Shown: piece by piece, positions 11,609 to 20,665 of the stretch
How the letters are laid out: every line of letters starts with the position of its first letter
Position numbering within the stretch: the stretch's first letter is position 1
Source of the DNA: Gallionella straubiae
Lineage (GTDB): Bacteria > Pseudomonadota > Gammaproteobacteria > Burkholderiales > Gallionellaceae
DNA length: 64,000 nt
Assembly (NCBI RefSeq): GCF_051257895.1
Contig: NZ_CP194331.1
Span: forward strand, 1,922,001-1,986,000
Reading direction: 5' to 3'
Made by a program: the position numbers and the translations under genes
Notes under the pieces: model-generated
What the model was told of the DNA's origin: nothing
The model's database searches: none
Seen by the model: only the letters and a program-made list of their open reading frames with translations

Positions 11609-13630
11609 ATGGCCGCGACACGCAACATCACCCCTCCCAAGTTCAACGACATTACCGGCGCGATCCGGATGCTGGCAGTGGATGCTGTGCAAAAGGCGAA
11701 TTCCGGCCATCCCGGCGCGCCGATGGGCATGGCGGAAATCGCCGAGGTGCTGTGGAACCGCCACCTGCGCCACAATCCGGCCAACCCCAAGTGGCCCGAC
11801 CGCGACCGTTTCATCCTGTCCAACGGGCATGGCTCGATGCTGGTCTATGCCCTGCTGCATCTGTCTGGCTACGACCTGCCAATGGATGAACTGAAGCGCT
11901 TCCGCCAGATGCATTCCCGCACCCCGGGCCACCCCGAATACGGCTACACGCCGGGCGTGGAAACTACCGGCGGCCCGCTCGGCCAGGGCATCACCAATGC
12001 GGTGGGCATGGCGATGGCGGAAAAGCTGCTGGCTGCCGAATTCAACCGGCCCGGCCACGAAATCGTCAACCACTACACCTACGTGTTCATGGGCGACGGT
12101 TGCATGATGGAAGGCATCTCGCATGAAGCTTGTGCGCTGGCGGGCACCTGGGGGCTGGGCAAGCTGGTTGCCTTCTGGGACGACAACGGCATTTCCATCG
12201 ACGGCCATACCGACGGCTGGTTCACCGACGATACGCCGAAGCGCTTCGAGGCGTACGGCTGGCACGTGGTCGCCGACGTGAACGGCCACGACCCGGAGGC
12301 GGTCGATGCCGCGATCAAGGCGGGCAAGGCCGTGACCGACAAGCCCACCCTGATCTGCTGCAAGACGATTATTGGAGCAGGATCTCCGAATAAAGCAGGC
12401 ACCCATGACGTGCACGGTGCCGCGCTGGGCAACGACGAAGTCGCCGCGACGCGCGAATACATCGGCTGGAAGTATCCGCCGTTCGAGATTCCCCAGCATG
12501 TCTATGACGCTTGGGATGCGCGCACCAAAGGTGAGGGCCTGGAGACGCTGTGGAACAACAAGTTTGTCGAGTACCGCGCCGCATTCCCGAAAGAGGCTGC
12601 CGAATTCGTGCGCCGCATCAAGGGAGAGCTGCCTTTCAACTGGCCGGCTCATATTGACGGCGTGATTTCGGCGATCAACGAGAAAGCCGAAACCATCGCG
12701 ACCCGCAAGGCTTCGCAGAATGCCATCAACGCGCTGGCTCCGGCGCTGCCGGAATTCCTTGGCGGCTCGGCCGACCTGACCGGTTCCAACCTGACCAACT
12801 GGACGGGCTGCAAGCATATCCGCGGCAAGAGCACCGGCAACTACATCAGCTACGGCGTGCGCGAATTCGGCATGGCGCACATTATGAACGGCATGGCCCT
12901 GCACGGTGGCTTCCTGCCGTTCGGCGGCACCTTCCTGATGTTCTCGGAATACGCACGCAACGCGCTGCGTATGTCTGCATTGATGAAGCAGCGCGTAATC
13001 TATGTGTTCACCCACGATTCCATCGGTCTCGGCGAGGACGGCCCGACGCACCAGCCGGTCGAGCAGACCGCGACCCTGCGCCACATCCCCAACATGGAGG
13101 TCTGGCGTCCGTGCGACACGGTGGAATCCGTCGTCGCCTGGGCTGCCGCAGTCGAGCGCCGGGACGGCCCGAGCAGCCTGATTTTCAGCCGCCAGAACCT
13201 GGCGTTCCAGAAGCGCGACAAGCCGCAGATCATCAATATCCGCAGGGGTGCTTACGTGCTGTCCGAAGCACCGGGCGGCAAGCCGCAGGCGGTGATCATC
13301 GCCACCGGATCGGAAGTGGCGCTGGCCATGGAGGCACAAAAGTCGCTGGCCGCCGAAGGCGTCAGCGTGCGCGTGGTGTCGATGCCTTCCACCAGCGTGT
13401 TCGACAAGCAGGACCAAGCCTACCGGGACAGCGTGCTGCCCAGGGGCGTGAAGCGCGTTGCGGTCGAAGCGGGCGTGACCGGCGGCTGGTACAAGTATGT
13501 CGGCCTGGACGGGGCGGTCGTGGGCATGGATTGCTTCGGCGAATCTGCGCCGGCCGGCGAACTGTTCAAGCATTTCGGTTTCACCGCCGCCAACGTGGCG
13601 GAGACGGTGAAGAAAGTGATTGGCGCATGA
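11609..13630 (+). CDS. tkt: Transketolase
   Basis: Thiamine-diphosphate enzyme that moves two-carbon units in the Calvin cycle and pentose phosphate pathway. The N-terminal region has SGHPGAPMGMAEIAEVLW. The ThDP-binding motif is GDGCMMEGISHEACALAG...DDN, and the transketolase signature GEDGPTHQPVEQ is present. The length of 673 aa is standard. The ATG at 11609 is preceded by GGAG. It opens a same-strand block with gap, pgk, pyk and fba, suggesting use in carbon fixation or shared lower glycolysis. Confidence 0.97.
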   Translation: MAATRNITPPKFNDITGAIRMLAVDAVQKANSGHPGAPMGMAEIAEVLWNRHLRHNPANPKWPDRDRFILSNGHGSMLVYALLHLSGYDLPMDELKRFRQMHSRTPGHPEYGYTPGVETTGGPLGQGITNAVGMAMAEKLLAAEFNRPGHEIVNHYTYVFMGDGCMMEGISHEACALAGTWGLGKLVAFWDDNGISIDGHTDGWFTDDTPKRFEAYGWHVVADVNGHDPEAVDAAIKAGKAVTDKPTLICCKTIIGAGSPNKAGTHDVHGAALGNDEVAATREYIGWKYPPFEIPQHVYDAWDARTKGEGLETLWNNKFVEYRAAFPKEAAEFVRRIKGELPFNWPAHIDGVISAINEKAETIATRKASQNAINALAPALPEFLGGSADLTGSNLTNWTGCKHIRGKSTGNYISYGVREFGMAHIMNGMALHGGFLPFGGTFLMFSEYARNALRMSALMKQRVIYVFTHDSIGLGEDGPTHQPVEQTATLRHIPNMEVWRPCDTVESVVAWAAAVERRDGPSSLIFSRQNLAFQKRDKPQIINIRRGAYVLSEAPGGKPQAVIIATGSEVALAMEAQKSLAAEGVSVRVVSMPSTSVFDKQDQAYRDSVLPRGVKRVAVEAGVTGGWYKYVGLDGAVVGMDCFGESAPAGELFKHFGFTAANVAETVKKVIGA

Positions 13631-13684
13631 GATGGCGTGAGCCTGTGTCGACGCAAAGGATTATTAATTACTGAGGAGAATGAA

Positions 13685-14686
13685 ATGACAATTCGTGTCG
13701 GTATCAATGGATTCGGCCGCATCGGGCGCATGGTGTTGCGCGCGGCGGTACAGGACTTCGCTGACATTGAGGTCGTGGGCATCAACGACCTGCTCGAGCC
13801 GGACTACCTGGCCTACATGCTGAGCTACGATTCAGTACACGGCCGCTTCAAGGGTACGGTTTCTGTCGAGGGCAATACCCTGATCGTCAACGGCAAGAAG
13901 ATCCGCCTGACAGCCGAGAAGGATCCCGCCAACCTGAAGTGGAGCGAAGTCGGCGCGGACCTCGTGATCGAGTGTACCGGCCTGTTCCTGACCAGGGAGA
14001 CCTGCGAGAAGCATATCGCCGCCGGTGCGAAGAAGGTCGTGCAATCCGCGCCTTCCAAGGACGACACGCCGATGTTCGTGTACGGGGTGAACCATGACAA
14101 GTACGCAGGCGAGAAGATCGTCTCCGCGGCTTCCTGCACCACCAATGCGCTGGCGCCGGTCGCCAAGGTGCTGAACGATACCTTCGGCGTCAAGCGTGGC
14201 CTGATGACCACGGTGCATGCGGCGACCGCGACGCAGAAGACCGTGGACGGCCCGTCCAACAAGGACTGGCGCGGCGGCCGTGGCATCCTCGAGAACATCA
14301 TCCCGTCCTCGACTGGCGCGGCCAAGGCCGTGGGCAAGGTAATCCCCGAGCTGAACAAGAAGCTCACCGGGATGGCTTTCCGCGTGCCGACCTCCGACGT
14401 GTCCGTGGTTGACTTGACGGTCGAGTTGAACAAGGCCGCGAGCTACGAGGAAATCTGCGCCGCGATGAAGGCGGCCTCCGAGAACGGTCCGCTGAAGGGC
14501 GTGCTGGGTTACACCGCTGACAAGGTGGTCGCCACCGACTTCCGCGGCCATACCTGCCCGTCCATCTTCGACGCCGACGCGGGCATCGCACTCGACCCGA
14601 CCTTCGTCAAGGTGGTCGCGTGGTACGACAACGAGTACGGCTATACCTGCAACCTGATGCGTCTGGTAAGGCACGTCGCAAAATAA
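13685..14686 (+). CDS. gap: Glyceraldehyde-3-phosphate dehydrogenase, type I
   Basis: Oxidises or, in the Calvin direction, reduces at the triose phosphate level with NAD(P). N-terminal Rossmann motif is IRVGINGFGRIGRM and the catalytic cysteine sits in SAASCTTNALAPV. C-terminal WYDNEYGYTCNLMRL is typical. It has 333 aa. The ATG at 13685 is chosen because GAGGAG precedes it and the protein then starts exactly at the conserved MTIRVGINGFG; an upstream in-frame start adds 16 non-conserved residues. Confidence 0.97.
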   Translation: MTIRVGINGFGRIGRMVLRAAVQDFADIEVVGINDLLEPDYLAYMLSYDSVHGRFKGTVSVEGNTLIVNGKKIRLTAEKDPANLKWSEVGADLVIECTGLFLTRETCEKHIAAGAKKVVQSAPSKDDTPMFVYGVNHDKYAGEKIVSAASCTTNALAPVAKVLNDTFGVKRGLMTTVHAATATQKTVDGPSNKDWRGGRGILENIIPSSTGAAKAVGKVIPELNKKLTGMAFRVPTSDVSVVDLTVELNKAASYEEICAAMKAASENGPLKGVLGYTADKVVATDFRGHTCPSIFDADAGIALDPTFVKVVAWYDNEYGYTCNLMRLVRHVAK

Positions 14687-14696
14687 ACCGTGAAAT

Positions 14697-14733
14697 GCCC
14701 GTCTCCCTTGCCGGGAAGACGGGCTTCTCGTTT
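14697..14733 (+). terminator. Hairpin between gap and pgk
   Basis: GCCCGTCT (14697-14704) pairs with AGACGGGC (14717-14724), followed by TTCTCGTTT. The T-tract is weak, so this may be a partial terminator that lowers downstream expression, or an mRNA-stabilising hairpin. Confidence 0.55.
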
Positions 14734-14804
14734 CAAGCGGCGTGAGTTGTAAGGCCTGGCTTCGCGCCAGCCCTTACCGTTTACTTAAATTCAGGAGAAA
14801 GAAA

Positions 14805-16010
14805 ATGTCCGTAATCAAAATGACCGATCTGGATCTCAGGGGCAAACGCGTCCTGATCCGTTCCGATCTCAACGTGCCGGTCAAGGACGGCAATGTGACC
14901 TCCGACGTGCGCATCACCGCGTCGATGGCGACCATCAATGCAGCCATGCAGGCCGGCGCGCGCGTGATGGTGACCTCGCACCTGGGACGTCCGGAAGAAG
15001 GCGTCTACTCGGAGGAAAACTCGCTCAAGCCGGTGGCGCATGTCATCGCCGACAAGCTGGGCAAGCCGGTGCGCCTGATCAAGGACTGGATCGACGGCGG
15101 CTTCAGCGTCGCCGAGGGCGAACTGGTGCTGCTGGAGAACTGCCGCTTCAACAAGGGCGAGAAGAAGAACGTCGAGGACACGGCGCGGAAATACGCGGCC
15201 CTGTGCGACGTGTTCGTGATGGATGCTTTCGGCACTGCGCACCGCGCGGAGGCCTCGACCCACGGCGTGGCGAAGTACGCGCCGGTCGCGGCGGCCGGCA
15301 TCCTGCTCATGGAAGAACTGGACGCGCTGTCCAAGGCGCTGCTCAATCCGGCGCGCCCGATGGTGGCCATCGTCGGTGGCAGCAAGGTATCCACCAAGCT
15401 GACCGTGCTCGAATCGCTGTCCGAGAAATGCGAACAGCTGGTGGTCGGCGGCGGCATCGCCAACACCTTCCTCAAGGCCGCGGGCAAGAACGTCGGCAAG
15501 TCGCTGTGCGAGGACGACCTGGTGCCGACCGCACAGGAACTGATGCAGCTGATGCTGGCGCGCGGCGCCTCCATTCCCCTTGCGACGGACGTGGTGGTCG
15601 GCAAGAAGTTCGATGCCAACGAACCTGCCGTATTGAAGGGCGCGGATGAGGTGGCAGACGACGACATGATCTTCGACATCGGCCCGCAATCCGCGCAGGA
15701 GCTGGCCGACATCATCATGAAGGCCGGCACCGTAGTGTGGAACGGCCCGGTCGGCGTGTTCGAGTTCGACCAGTTCGGCGAAGGCACCAAAAAAATCGCC
15801 ACGGCGATCGCGGAAACCCCGGCCTTCACGCTCGCGGGCGGCGGCGACACCATCGCCGCGATCCAGAAGTACGGTATCTACGACAAGGTCTCCTACATCT
15901 CCACCGCGGGCGGCGCTTTCCTGGAATTCCTCGAGGGCAAGAAACTGCCTGCCGTGGAAATCCTCGAGCAGCGTGCGGCGGAATCCGGCCGCGGCTGTAT
16001 CGGCGAATGA
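14805..16010 (+). CDS. pgk: Phosphoglycerate kinase
   Basis: Interconverts 1,3-bisphosphoglycerate and 3-phosphoglycerate with ATP. Family motifs visible: RVLIRSDLNVPVKDG near the N-terminus, LGRPEEG, and the C-terminal nucleotide loop GGGDTIAAI. It has 401 aa. The ATG at 14805 follows AGGAGA at a good distance and matches the normal N-terminus; an in-frame start at 14742 would add 21 unlikely residues across the intergenic region. Its stop overlaps the pyk start in an ATGA. Confidence 0.97.
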   Translation: MSVIKMTDLDLRGKRVLIRSDLNVPVKDGNVTSDVRITASMATINAAMQAGARVMVTSHLGRPEEGVYSEENSLKPVAHVIADKLGKPVRLIKDWIDGGFSVAEGELVLLENCRFNKGEKKNVEDTARKYAALCDVFVMDAFGTAHRAEASTHGVAKYAPVAAAGILLMEELDALSKALLNPARPMVAIVGGSKVSTKLTVLESLSEKCEQLVVGGGIANTFLKAAGKNVGKSLCEDDLVPTAQELMQLMLARGASIPLATDVVVGKKFDANEPAVLKGADEVADDDMIFDIGPQSAQELADIIMKAGTVVWNGPVGVFEFDQFGEGTKKIATAIAETPAFTLAGGGDTIAAIQKYGIYDKVSYISTAGGAFLEFLEGKKLPAVEILEQRAAESGRGCIGE

Positions 16011-17452
16011 ACACGCTGCGCAGAACAAAGATCGTCACCACCCTCGGGCCTGCCTCCAGCAGCCGGGAAGTCCTTGAGCGCATGATTCGCGCCGGGGTTG
16101 ACCTGGTGCGGATGAACTTCTCGCATGGCTCGGTGCAGGATCATGTGCAGCGCGCCGAGACGGTGCGCGCGGCAGCTGCGGCGGTGGGCCGCACCGTGGG
16201 GATACTTGCCGACCTGCAGGGTCCCAAGATCCGCGTACGCAAGTTCGAGAACGGCAAGATCGTGCTGAACAAGGGCGACATCTTCATCCTCGATGCCGCG
16301 CTGGACGGCCTGGGCAACCAGGAGCGCGTCGGGCTGGACTACAAGGACCTGCCCAAGGATGTGGGGCCGGGCTCGGTGCTGCTGCTCAACGACGGCATGC
16401 TTGAATTCGACGTTGTCGAGGTAAGGGGTGCCGAGGTGGTCTGCAGGGTGGTGCGCGGCGGCGTGCTGTCCAACAACAAGGGCATCAACCGCAAGGGCGG
16501 CGGCCTGACCGCGCCCGCACTGACCGACAAGGATAAGGAAGACATCAAGACAGCCGCCTTGATCAAGGCGGACTACCTCGCGGTGTCCTTTCCGCGCAAC
16601 GGCGACGACATGCGCCTGGCGCGCGAGCTGATGCACGAAGCGGGCGGCAAGAGCCTGGTGATGGCCAAGATCGAGCGCGCCGAGGCCATACCCCTGCTGG
16701 GCGAGATCATCGATGCGTCCGACGCCATCATGGTGGCGCGCGGCGACCTCTCCGTGGAAGTCGGCGACGCGGCCGTGCCCGGCCTGCAGAAGAAGATGAT
16801 CAGGATGGCGCGCGCGAAGAACCGCCTGGTGATCACCGCCACGCAGATGATGGAGTCGATGATCACGGCGCCAATCCCGACAAGGGCGGAGGTCTCCGAC
16901 GTGGCCAACGCCGTGCTGGACGGCACCGATGCTGTGATGCTGTCCGCGGAGACGGCGGTGGGCGACTACCCGGTGGAGACCGTGGAGGCCATGGCGCGCA
17001 TCTGCCTGAATGCGGAAAAGGAGCTCGAGGAGATCGGGATAGAGCAATGCCTGTCGCGCGGCAAGTTCACGCGCATCGACCAGTCCATCGCGATGTCCGC
17101 GCTGTATGCCGCCTCGCACTTCAGGATCAAGGCCATCGTGGCGCTGACCCAGTCCGGCAGCACCGCGCTGTGGATGTCGCGCCTCAGTACCCATGTGCCG
17201 ATCTTTGCCCTGACGCCGATCGAGGCGACCCTGACCAAGGTCACCCTGTTCAGCGGCGTGCATCCGATCGCATTCGAGTCGAGCTCCAAGGACCCGTCGG
17301 CGACGCTGCACCAGGCAGAGGAGGAGCTGCTGCGCCTCGGCCTGGTGGCGGAGGGAGACTTGATGGTGATGACCGTGGGCGAGGCCATAGGCCGTTCCGG
17401 GCACACCAACACGATGAAGATCGTGCGGGTCGGCGATCACCGCAAGCACTGA
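16007..17452 (+). CDS. pyk: Pyruvate kinase
   Basis: Converts phosphoenolpyruvate and ADP to pyruvate and ATP. Motifs: TKIVTTLGPASSS at the N-terminus, RMNFSHGS, the active-site segment VMAKIERAEAI, and the TATQMMESMI helix. It has 481 aa, a normal size for the type II enzyme. The ATG at 16007 overlaps the pgk stop (ATGA). The longer open frame upstream of this point runs inside pgk and is a shadow. Its presence between pgk and fba couples lower glycolysis to the aldolase gene. Confidence 0.97.
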   Translation: MNTLRRTKIVTTLGPASSSREVLERMIRAGVDLVRMNFSHGSVQDHVQRAETVRAAAAAVGRTVGILADLQGPKIRVRKFENGKIVLNKGDIFILDAALDGLGNQERVGLDYKDLPKDVGPGSVLLLNDGMLEFDVVEVRGAEVVCRVVRGGVLSNNKGINRKGGGLTAPALTDKDKEDIKTAALIKADYLAVSFPRNGDDMRLARELMHEAGGKSLVMAKIERAEAIPLLGEIIDASDAIMVARGDLSVEVGDAAVPGLQKKMIRMARAKNRLVITATQMMESMITAPIPTRAEVSDVANAVLDGTDAVMLSAETAVGDYPVETVEAMARICLNAEKELEEIGIEQCLSRGKFTRIDQSIAMSALYAASHFRIKAIVALTQSGSTALWMSRLSTHVPIFALTPIEATLTKVTLFSGVHPIAFESSSKDPSATLHQAEEELLRLGLVAEGDLMVMTVGEAIGRSGHTNTMKIVRVGDHRKH

Positions 17453-17485
17453 ATTTGATTTTGACTAATTAGCTAGGAGAAAAAT

Positions 17486-18550
17486 ATGGCACTCGTATCA
17501 CTGCGCCAATTGCTGGACCATGCGGCGGAACACGGCTACGGCCTGCCCGCCTTCAACGTGAACAACCTCGAGCAGGTCAAGGCCATCATGGAGGCGGCCG
17601 ACGAAACCAACAGCCCGGTCATCATGCAGGGCTCGGCCGGCGCGCGCAAATACGCCGGCGAGGCCTTCCTGCGCCACCTCATCGAGGCCGCGGTGGAGTC
17701 CTATCCGCATATCCCGGTGGTGATGCACCAGGACCACGGCGCATCGCCCGCGATCTGCATCCAGGCGATCAAGTCCGGCTTTTCCAGCGTGATGATGGAC
17801 GGCTCGCTGATGACCGACGGCAAGACGCCGTCCACCTTCGAGTACAACGTCAACACCACGCGCAGCGTGGTGGACATGTCGCACGCGGTCGGCGTCTCCG
17901 TCGAGGGCGAGCTCGGCTGTCTGGGTTCGCTCGAATCCGGCCACGGCGAGAAGGAAGACGGCCACGGCGCGGAAGGTGCGCTCTCCCAGGATCAATTGTT
18001 GACCGACCCGAACGAGGCCGCCGAATTCGTCAAGGCCACCCAGGTGGACGCCTTGGCGATCGCGATCGGCACCTCGCATGGCGCCTACAAGTTCACCCGT
18101 CCGCCAACCGGTGCGGTGCTGCGCATCGACCGCATCAAGGAAATCCACGCGCGCATCCCCAACACCCACCTGGTGATGCACGGTTCGTCGAGCGTGCCGC
18201 AGGAATGGCTCAAGGTCATCAACGAATTCGGCGGCGCGATGGGCGAGACCTACGGCGTGCCGGTTGAAGAAATTGTGGAGGGCATCAAGCACGGCGTGCG
18301 CAAGGTCAACATCGACACCGACCTGCGCATGGCCTCGACCGGTGCGACCCGCCGCTACCTCGCGCAGAACCCCAAGGACTTCGACCCACGCAAGTTCCTC
18401 GCCGCCACCACCAAGGCGATGAAGGAAATCTGCAAGGCGCGCTACGAAGCCTTCGGCTGCGCCGGACAGGCCGCGAAGATCAAGCCGATCTCGCTGGACG
18501 CGATGGTAACCCGCTACGCCAAGGGCGAGCTGAACGCGATCATCAAGTAA
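17486..18550 (+). CDS. fba: Class II fructose-bisphosphate aldolase, Calvin-cycle subtype
   Basis: Zinc-dependent aldolase condensing triose phosphates to fructose 1,6-bisphosphate and, in autotrophs, sedoheptulose 1,7-bisphosphate. Metal ligands appear in VMHQDHGAS, and further conserved segments are EGELGCLGSLESGHGEKEDG, AIGTSHGAYKF and VMHGSSSVP. At 354 aa with this insert pattern it fits the subtype found in betaproteobacterial cbb clusters. AGGAGAAAAAT precedes the ATG. It ends the tkt-gap-pgk-pyk-fba run and is followed by a strong terminator. Confidence 0.96.
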   Translation: MALVSLRQLLDHAAEHGYGLPAFNVNNLEQVKAIMEAADETNSPVIMQGSAGARKYAGEAFLRHLIEAAVESYPHIPVVMHQDHGASPAICIQAIKSGFSSVMMDGSLMTDGKTPSTFEYNVNTTRSVVDMSHAVGVSVEGELGCLGSLESGHGEKEDGHGAEGALSQDQLLTDPNEAAEFVKATQVDALAIAIGTSHGAYKFTRPPTGAVLRIDRIKEIHARIPNTHLVMHGSSSVPQEWLKVINEFGGAMGETYGVPVEEIVEGIKHGVRKVNIDTDLRMASTGATRRYLAQNPKDFDPRKFLAATTKAMKEICKARYEAFGCAGQAAKIKPISLDAMVTRYAKGELNAIIK

Positions 18551-18572
18551 GCTCGTTTCTCTCGCTAAACAG

Positions 18573-18600
18573 AAAGCGGCCGACAGGCCGCTTTTTGTTT
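18573..18600 (+). terminator. Terminator after fba
   Basis: AAAGCGGCC (18573-18581), loop GACA, GGCCGCTTT (18586-18594), then TTGTTT. The 9-bp perfect stem ends the plus-strand block; since the stem begins with AAA it may also serve the converging cysB transcript. Confidence 0.9.
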
Positions 18601-18607
18601 GCCGGGA

Positions 18608-19531
18608 TTACAAGGGAGAGATGCCGGCGCGCACCGTTGCCTTGTCTAGCGCGGGAGAACACAGCTCGATGAAGCGATAGGCGAAGCTGCGCAGATAATG
18701 TCCGCGCCGCAACGCGATATACGTGGTATTCGCGCTGAACAGGTGCGAAGCGCCCAGCAGGCGTAGATCGGTGTCCTTGGCCGGGTTGAATGCCATCGAG
18801 GCGATGATGCCGATGCCCATTCCCAGTTCCACGTAAGTCTTGATGACGTCGGCATCGAGTGCGGACATCACGATCTCCGGCGCGATACCGGCTTCGGCAA
18901 ACGACTGGTCGATCTTCGTTCGCCCGGTCAATCCCTCGTGATAGGTGACGATGGGGTATTCGGCAATTTTCTTCAGGGTCAGCGCCCTGATTTTCTCCAG
19001 AGGATGACCGGCCGGCACGATCACCGCGTGGTGCCAGGAGTAATAGGGGAACGAGTCGAGCCGGGTGACATCGGACAAGGCTTCCGTTGCCACGCCGATG
19101 TCCGCTTCGCCGGAGAGCAGCATCGCGACGATCTCGCTCGGCCCGGCTTGGTGCAGCTTGAGATGCACCTTGGGGAAGGCCTTCTTGAATTCGGTAATGA
19201 CTTTCGGCAGGGCATAGCGCGCCTGCGTATGCGTGGCGATGACGGTGAGCTGGCCTTCGTCACGCTTGCTGTATTGCTCGACGAGGTTCTTGATGTTGTT
19301 CGCGTCGAGCAGGATGCGCTCGGCGATTTCCAGCAGTTCGCGCCCCGGATCGGTCAGCCCGAGCAGGCGCTTACCCTTGCGCACGAACAGCTCAACGCCG
19401 AGCTCGTCCTCCAGGTCCTTGATGTGCTTGGACACGCCGGACTGCGAGGTGAACAGCGCGTTACCGACTTCGGTGAGGTTGAAGTTGCAGCGCGCGGTTT
19501 CGCGGATGATCCTGAGTTGCTGGAAGTTCAT
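18608..19531 (-). CDS. cysB: LysR-type regulator CysB
   Basis: Activator of sulfate assimilation genes that responds to N-acetylserine/O-acetylserine. N-terminal winged helix has MNFQQLRIIRETARCNFNLTEVGNALFTSQSGVSKHI, which is the CysB/Cbl form of the LysR helix-turn-helix. The effector domain contains ATHTQARYALPKVI and PIVTYHEGLTGR, both typical of CysB. It has 307 aa. The start overlaps the cysA stop in an ATGA, so cysB is the last gene of the sulfate operon and is probably autoregulated through the two operators in this cluster. Confidence 0.95.
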   Translation of the reverse strand: MNFQQLRIIRETARCNFNLTEVGNALFTSQSGVSKHIKDLEDELGVELFVRKGKRLLGLTDPGRELLEIAERILLDANNIKNLVEQYSKRDEGQLTVIATHTQARYALPKVITEFKKAFPKVHLKLHQAGPSEIVAMLLSGEADIGVATEALSDVTRLDSFPYYSWHHAVIVPAGHPLEKIRALTLKKIAEYPIVTYHEGLTGRTKIDQSFAEAGIAPEIVMSALDADVIKTYVELGMGIGIIASMAFNPAKDTDLRLLGASHLFSANTTYIALRRGHYLRSFAYRFIELCSPALDKATVRAGISPL

Positions 19532-20556
19532 GTTGCGTCTCCTGTCTCGAACACGCGGAACTGGCGCGGGCGGATGAACACCCTGTCGCCGTCCGCCAGC
19601 GGCGCGGCATCGAAGCGTTCGCGGGAAAGCTCGATCTCGATGAACTCGCTGCCGGCATCCGGGGCGACTTCCACGCGCACCACCGCTCCGATGGCGCGCA
19701 CCAGTTTAACCTCTACAGGTAGCGCCGTGTCGTCCTGCGGCGTGCGGCCGATGTCGATGTCGTGCGGGCGAACATACGCTACCGCGTCGCCGTGCTGTTC
19801 CGACCATGGCGCGTGGTCGCGACCGTGAAACAGGTTCACGTTGCCGATGAACCGGTATACGAACGGCGTGGCAGGTTGCGCGTACACCTCGTCCGGCGTG
19901 CCGGCCTGCTCGATCCTGCCCCGGTTCATCACCACCACGCGGTCGGCCACTTCGAGCGCCTCCTCCTGGTCGTGCGTGACGAACACGCTGGTTACATGCA
20001 ACTCGTCGTGCAAACGGCGCAGCCAGCGGCGCAGCTCCTTGCGCACCTGCGCATCAAGCGCGCCAAACGGCTCGTCGAGCAGCAAGATCTTCGGCTCGAC
20101 CGCGAGCGAACGCGCCAGCGCGATGCGCTGCCGCTGACCGCCGGAGAGCTGCGCCGGATAACGGTCCGCAAGGAAATTCAATTGCACGAGATTCAATAAT
20201 TCATGCACGCGGCATTTGATCTCGGCCTCGCTCGGGCGCTGTTTTTTCGGCTTCACGCGCAGGCCGAACGCGACGTTCTCGAACACCGTCATGTGGCGGA
20301 ACAGCGCGTAATGCTGGAACACGAAGCCGACGTTGCGCTCGCGCGCGTCGCGGCTCTCGACATCCTCGCCGTGAAACAGCAGCCTGCCGGAATCGGCGAC
20401 ATCCAGCCCGCCGATGATGCGCAGCAGCGAAGTCTTGCCGCAGCCGGAAGGGCCGAGCAGCGCGATCAGCTCGCCGCTCCCCACTTCGAGGTTGATGTCA
20501 TCCAGCGCCTTGTACGCGCCGAAATGCTTGTTCAGATTCTGTATCGTGATGCTCAT
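19528..20556 (-). CDS. cysA: Sulfate/thiosulfate ABC transporter ATP-binding protein
   Basis: Powers import of sulfate and thiosulfate through CysT/CysW. Walker A GPSGCGKTSLLRI, signature LSGGQRQRIALARSLA, Walker B ILLLDEPFGALD and H-loop VFVTHDQEEAL are present, followed by a C-terminal regulatory beta domain (TOBE-like). It has 342 aa. The ATG at 20556 is chosen because MSITIQNLNKHFG is the usual CysA N-terminus and AAGGA/GGAG lies just upstream; an in-frame start at 20610 adds 18 residues. Confidence 0.96.
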   Translation of the reverse strand: MSITIQNLNKHFGAYKALDDINLEVGSGELIALLGPSGCGKTSLLRIIGGLDVADSGRLLFHGEDVESRDARERNVGFVFQHYALFRHMTVFENVAFGLRVKPKKQRPSEAEIKCRVHELLNLVQLNFLADRYPAQLSGGQRQRIALARSLAVEPKILLLDEPFGALDAQVRKELRRWLRRLHDELHVTSVFVTHDQEEALEVADRVVVMNRGRIEQAGTPDEVYAQPATPFVYRFIGNVNLFHGRDHAPWSEQHGDAVAYVRPHDIDIGRTPQDDTALPVEVKLVRAIGAVVRVEVAPDAGSEFIEIELSRERFDAAPLADGDRVFIRPRQFRVFETGDAT

Positions 20557-20582
20557 TTCCTTACTCCGTGACGCAAGTTCAT

Positions 20583-20656
20583 GTAGGGTGGATAAGACCG
20601 AAAGCCGCATCCACCTTTGCGATGGTGGATGCGCGCGTTGCGCTTATCCACCCTAC
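20583..20656. repeat. Palindromic intergenic element between cysW and cysA
   Basis: GTAGGGTGGATAAG (20583-20596) is a perfect inverted repeat of CTTATCCACCCTAC (20643-20656), with an inner imperfect GCATCCACC/GGTGGATGC pair. It forms a long hairpin in the cys transcript and resembles a dispersed intergenic repeat family in proteobacteria. Confidence 0.85.
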
Positions 20657-20665
20657 TTTTTGCTT

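Noticed and set aside
11480..13573. 697-codon minus-strand frame opposite transketolase
   Set aside because: Antisense shadow; transketolase motifs are complete on the plus strand.
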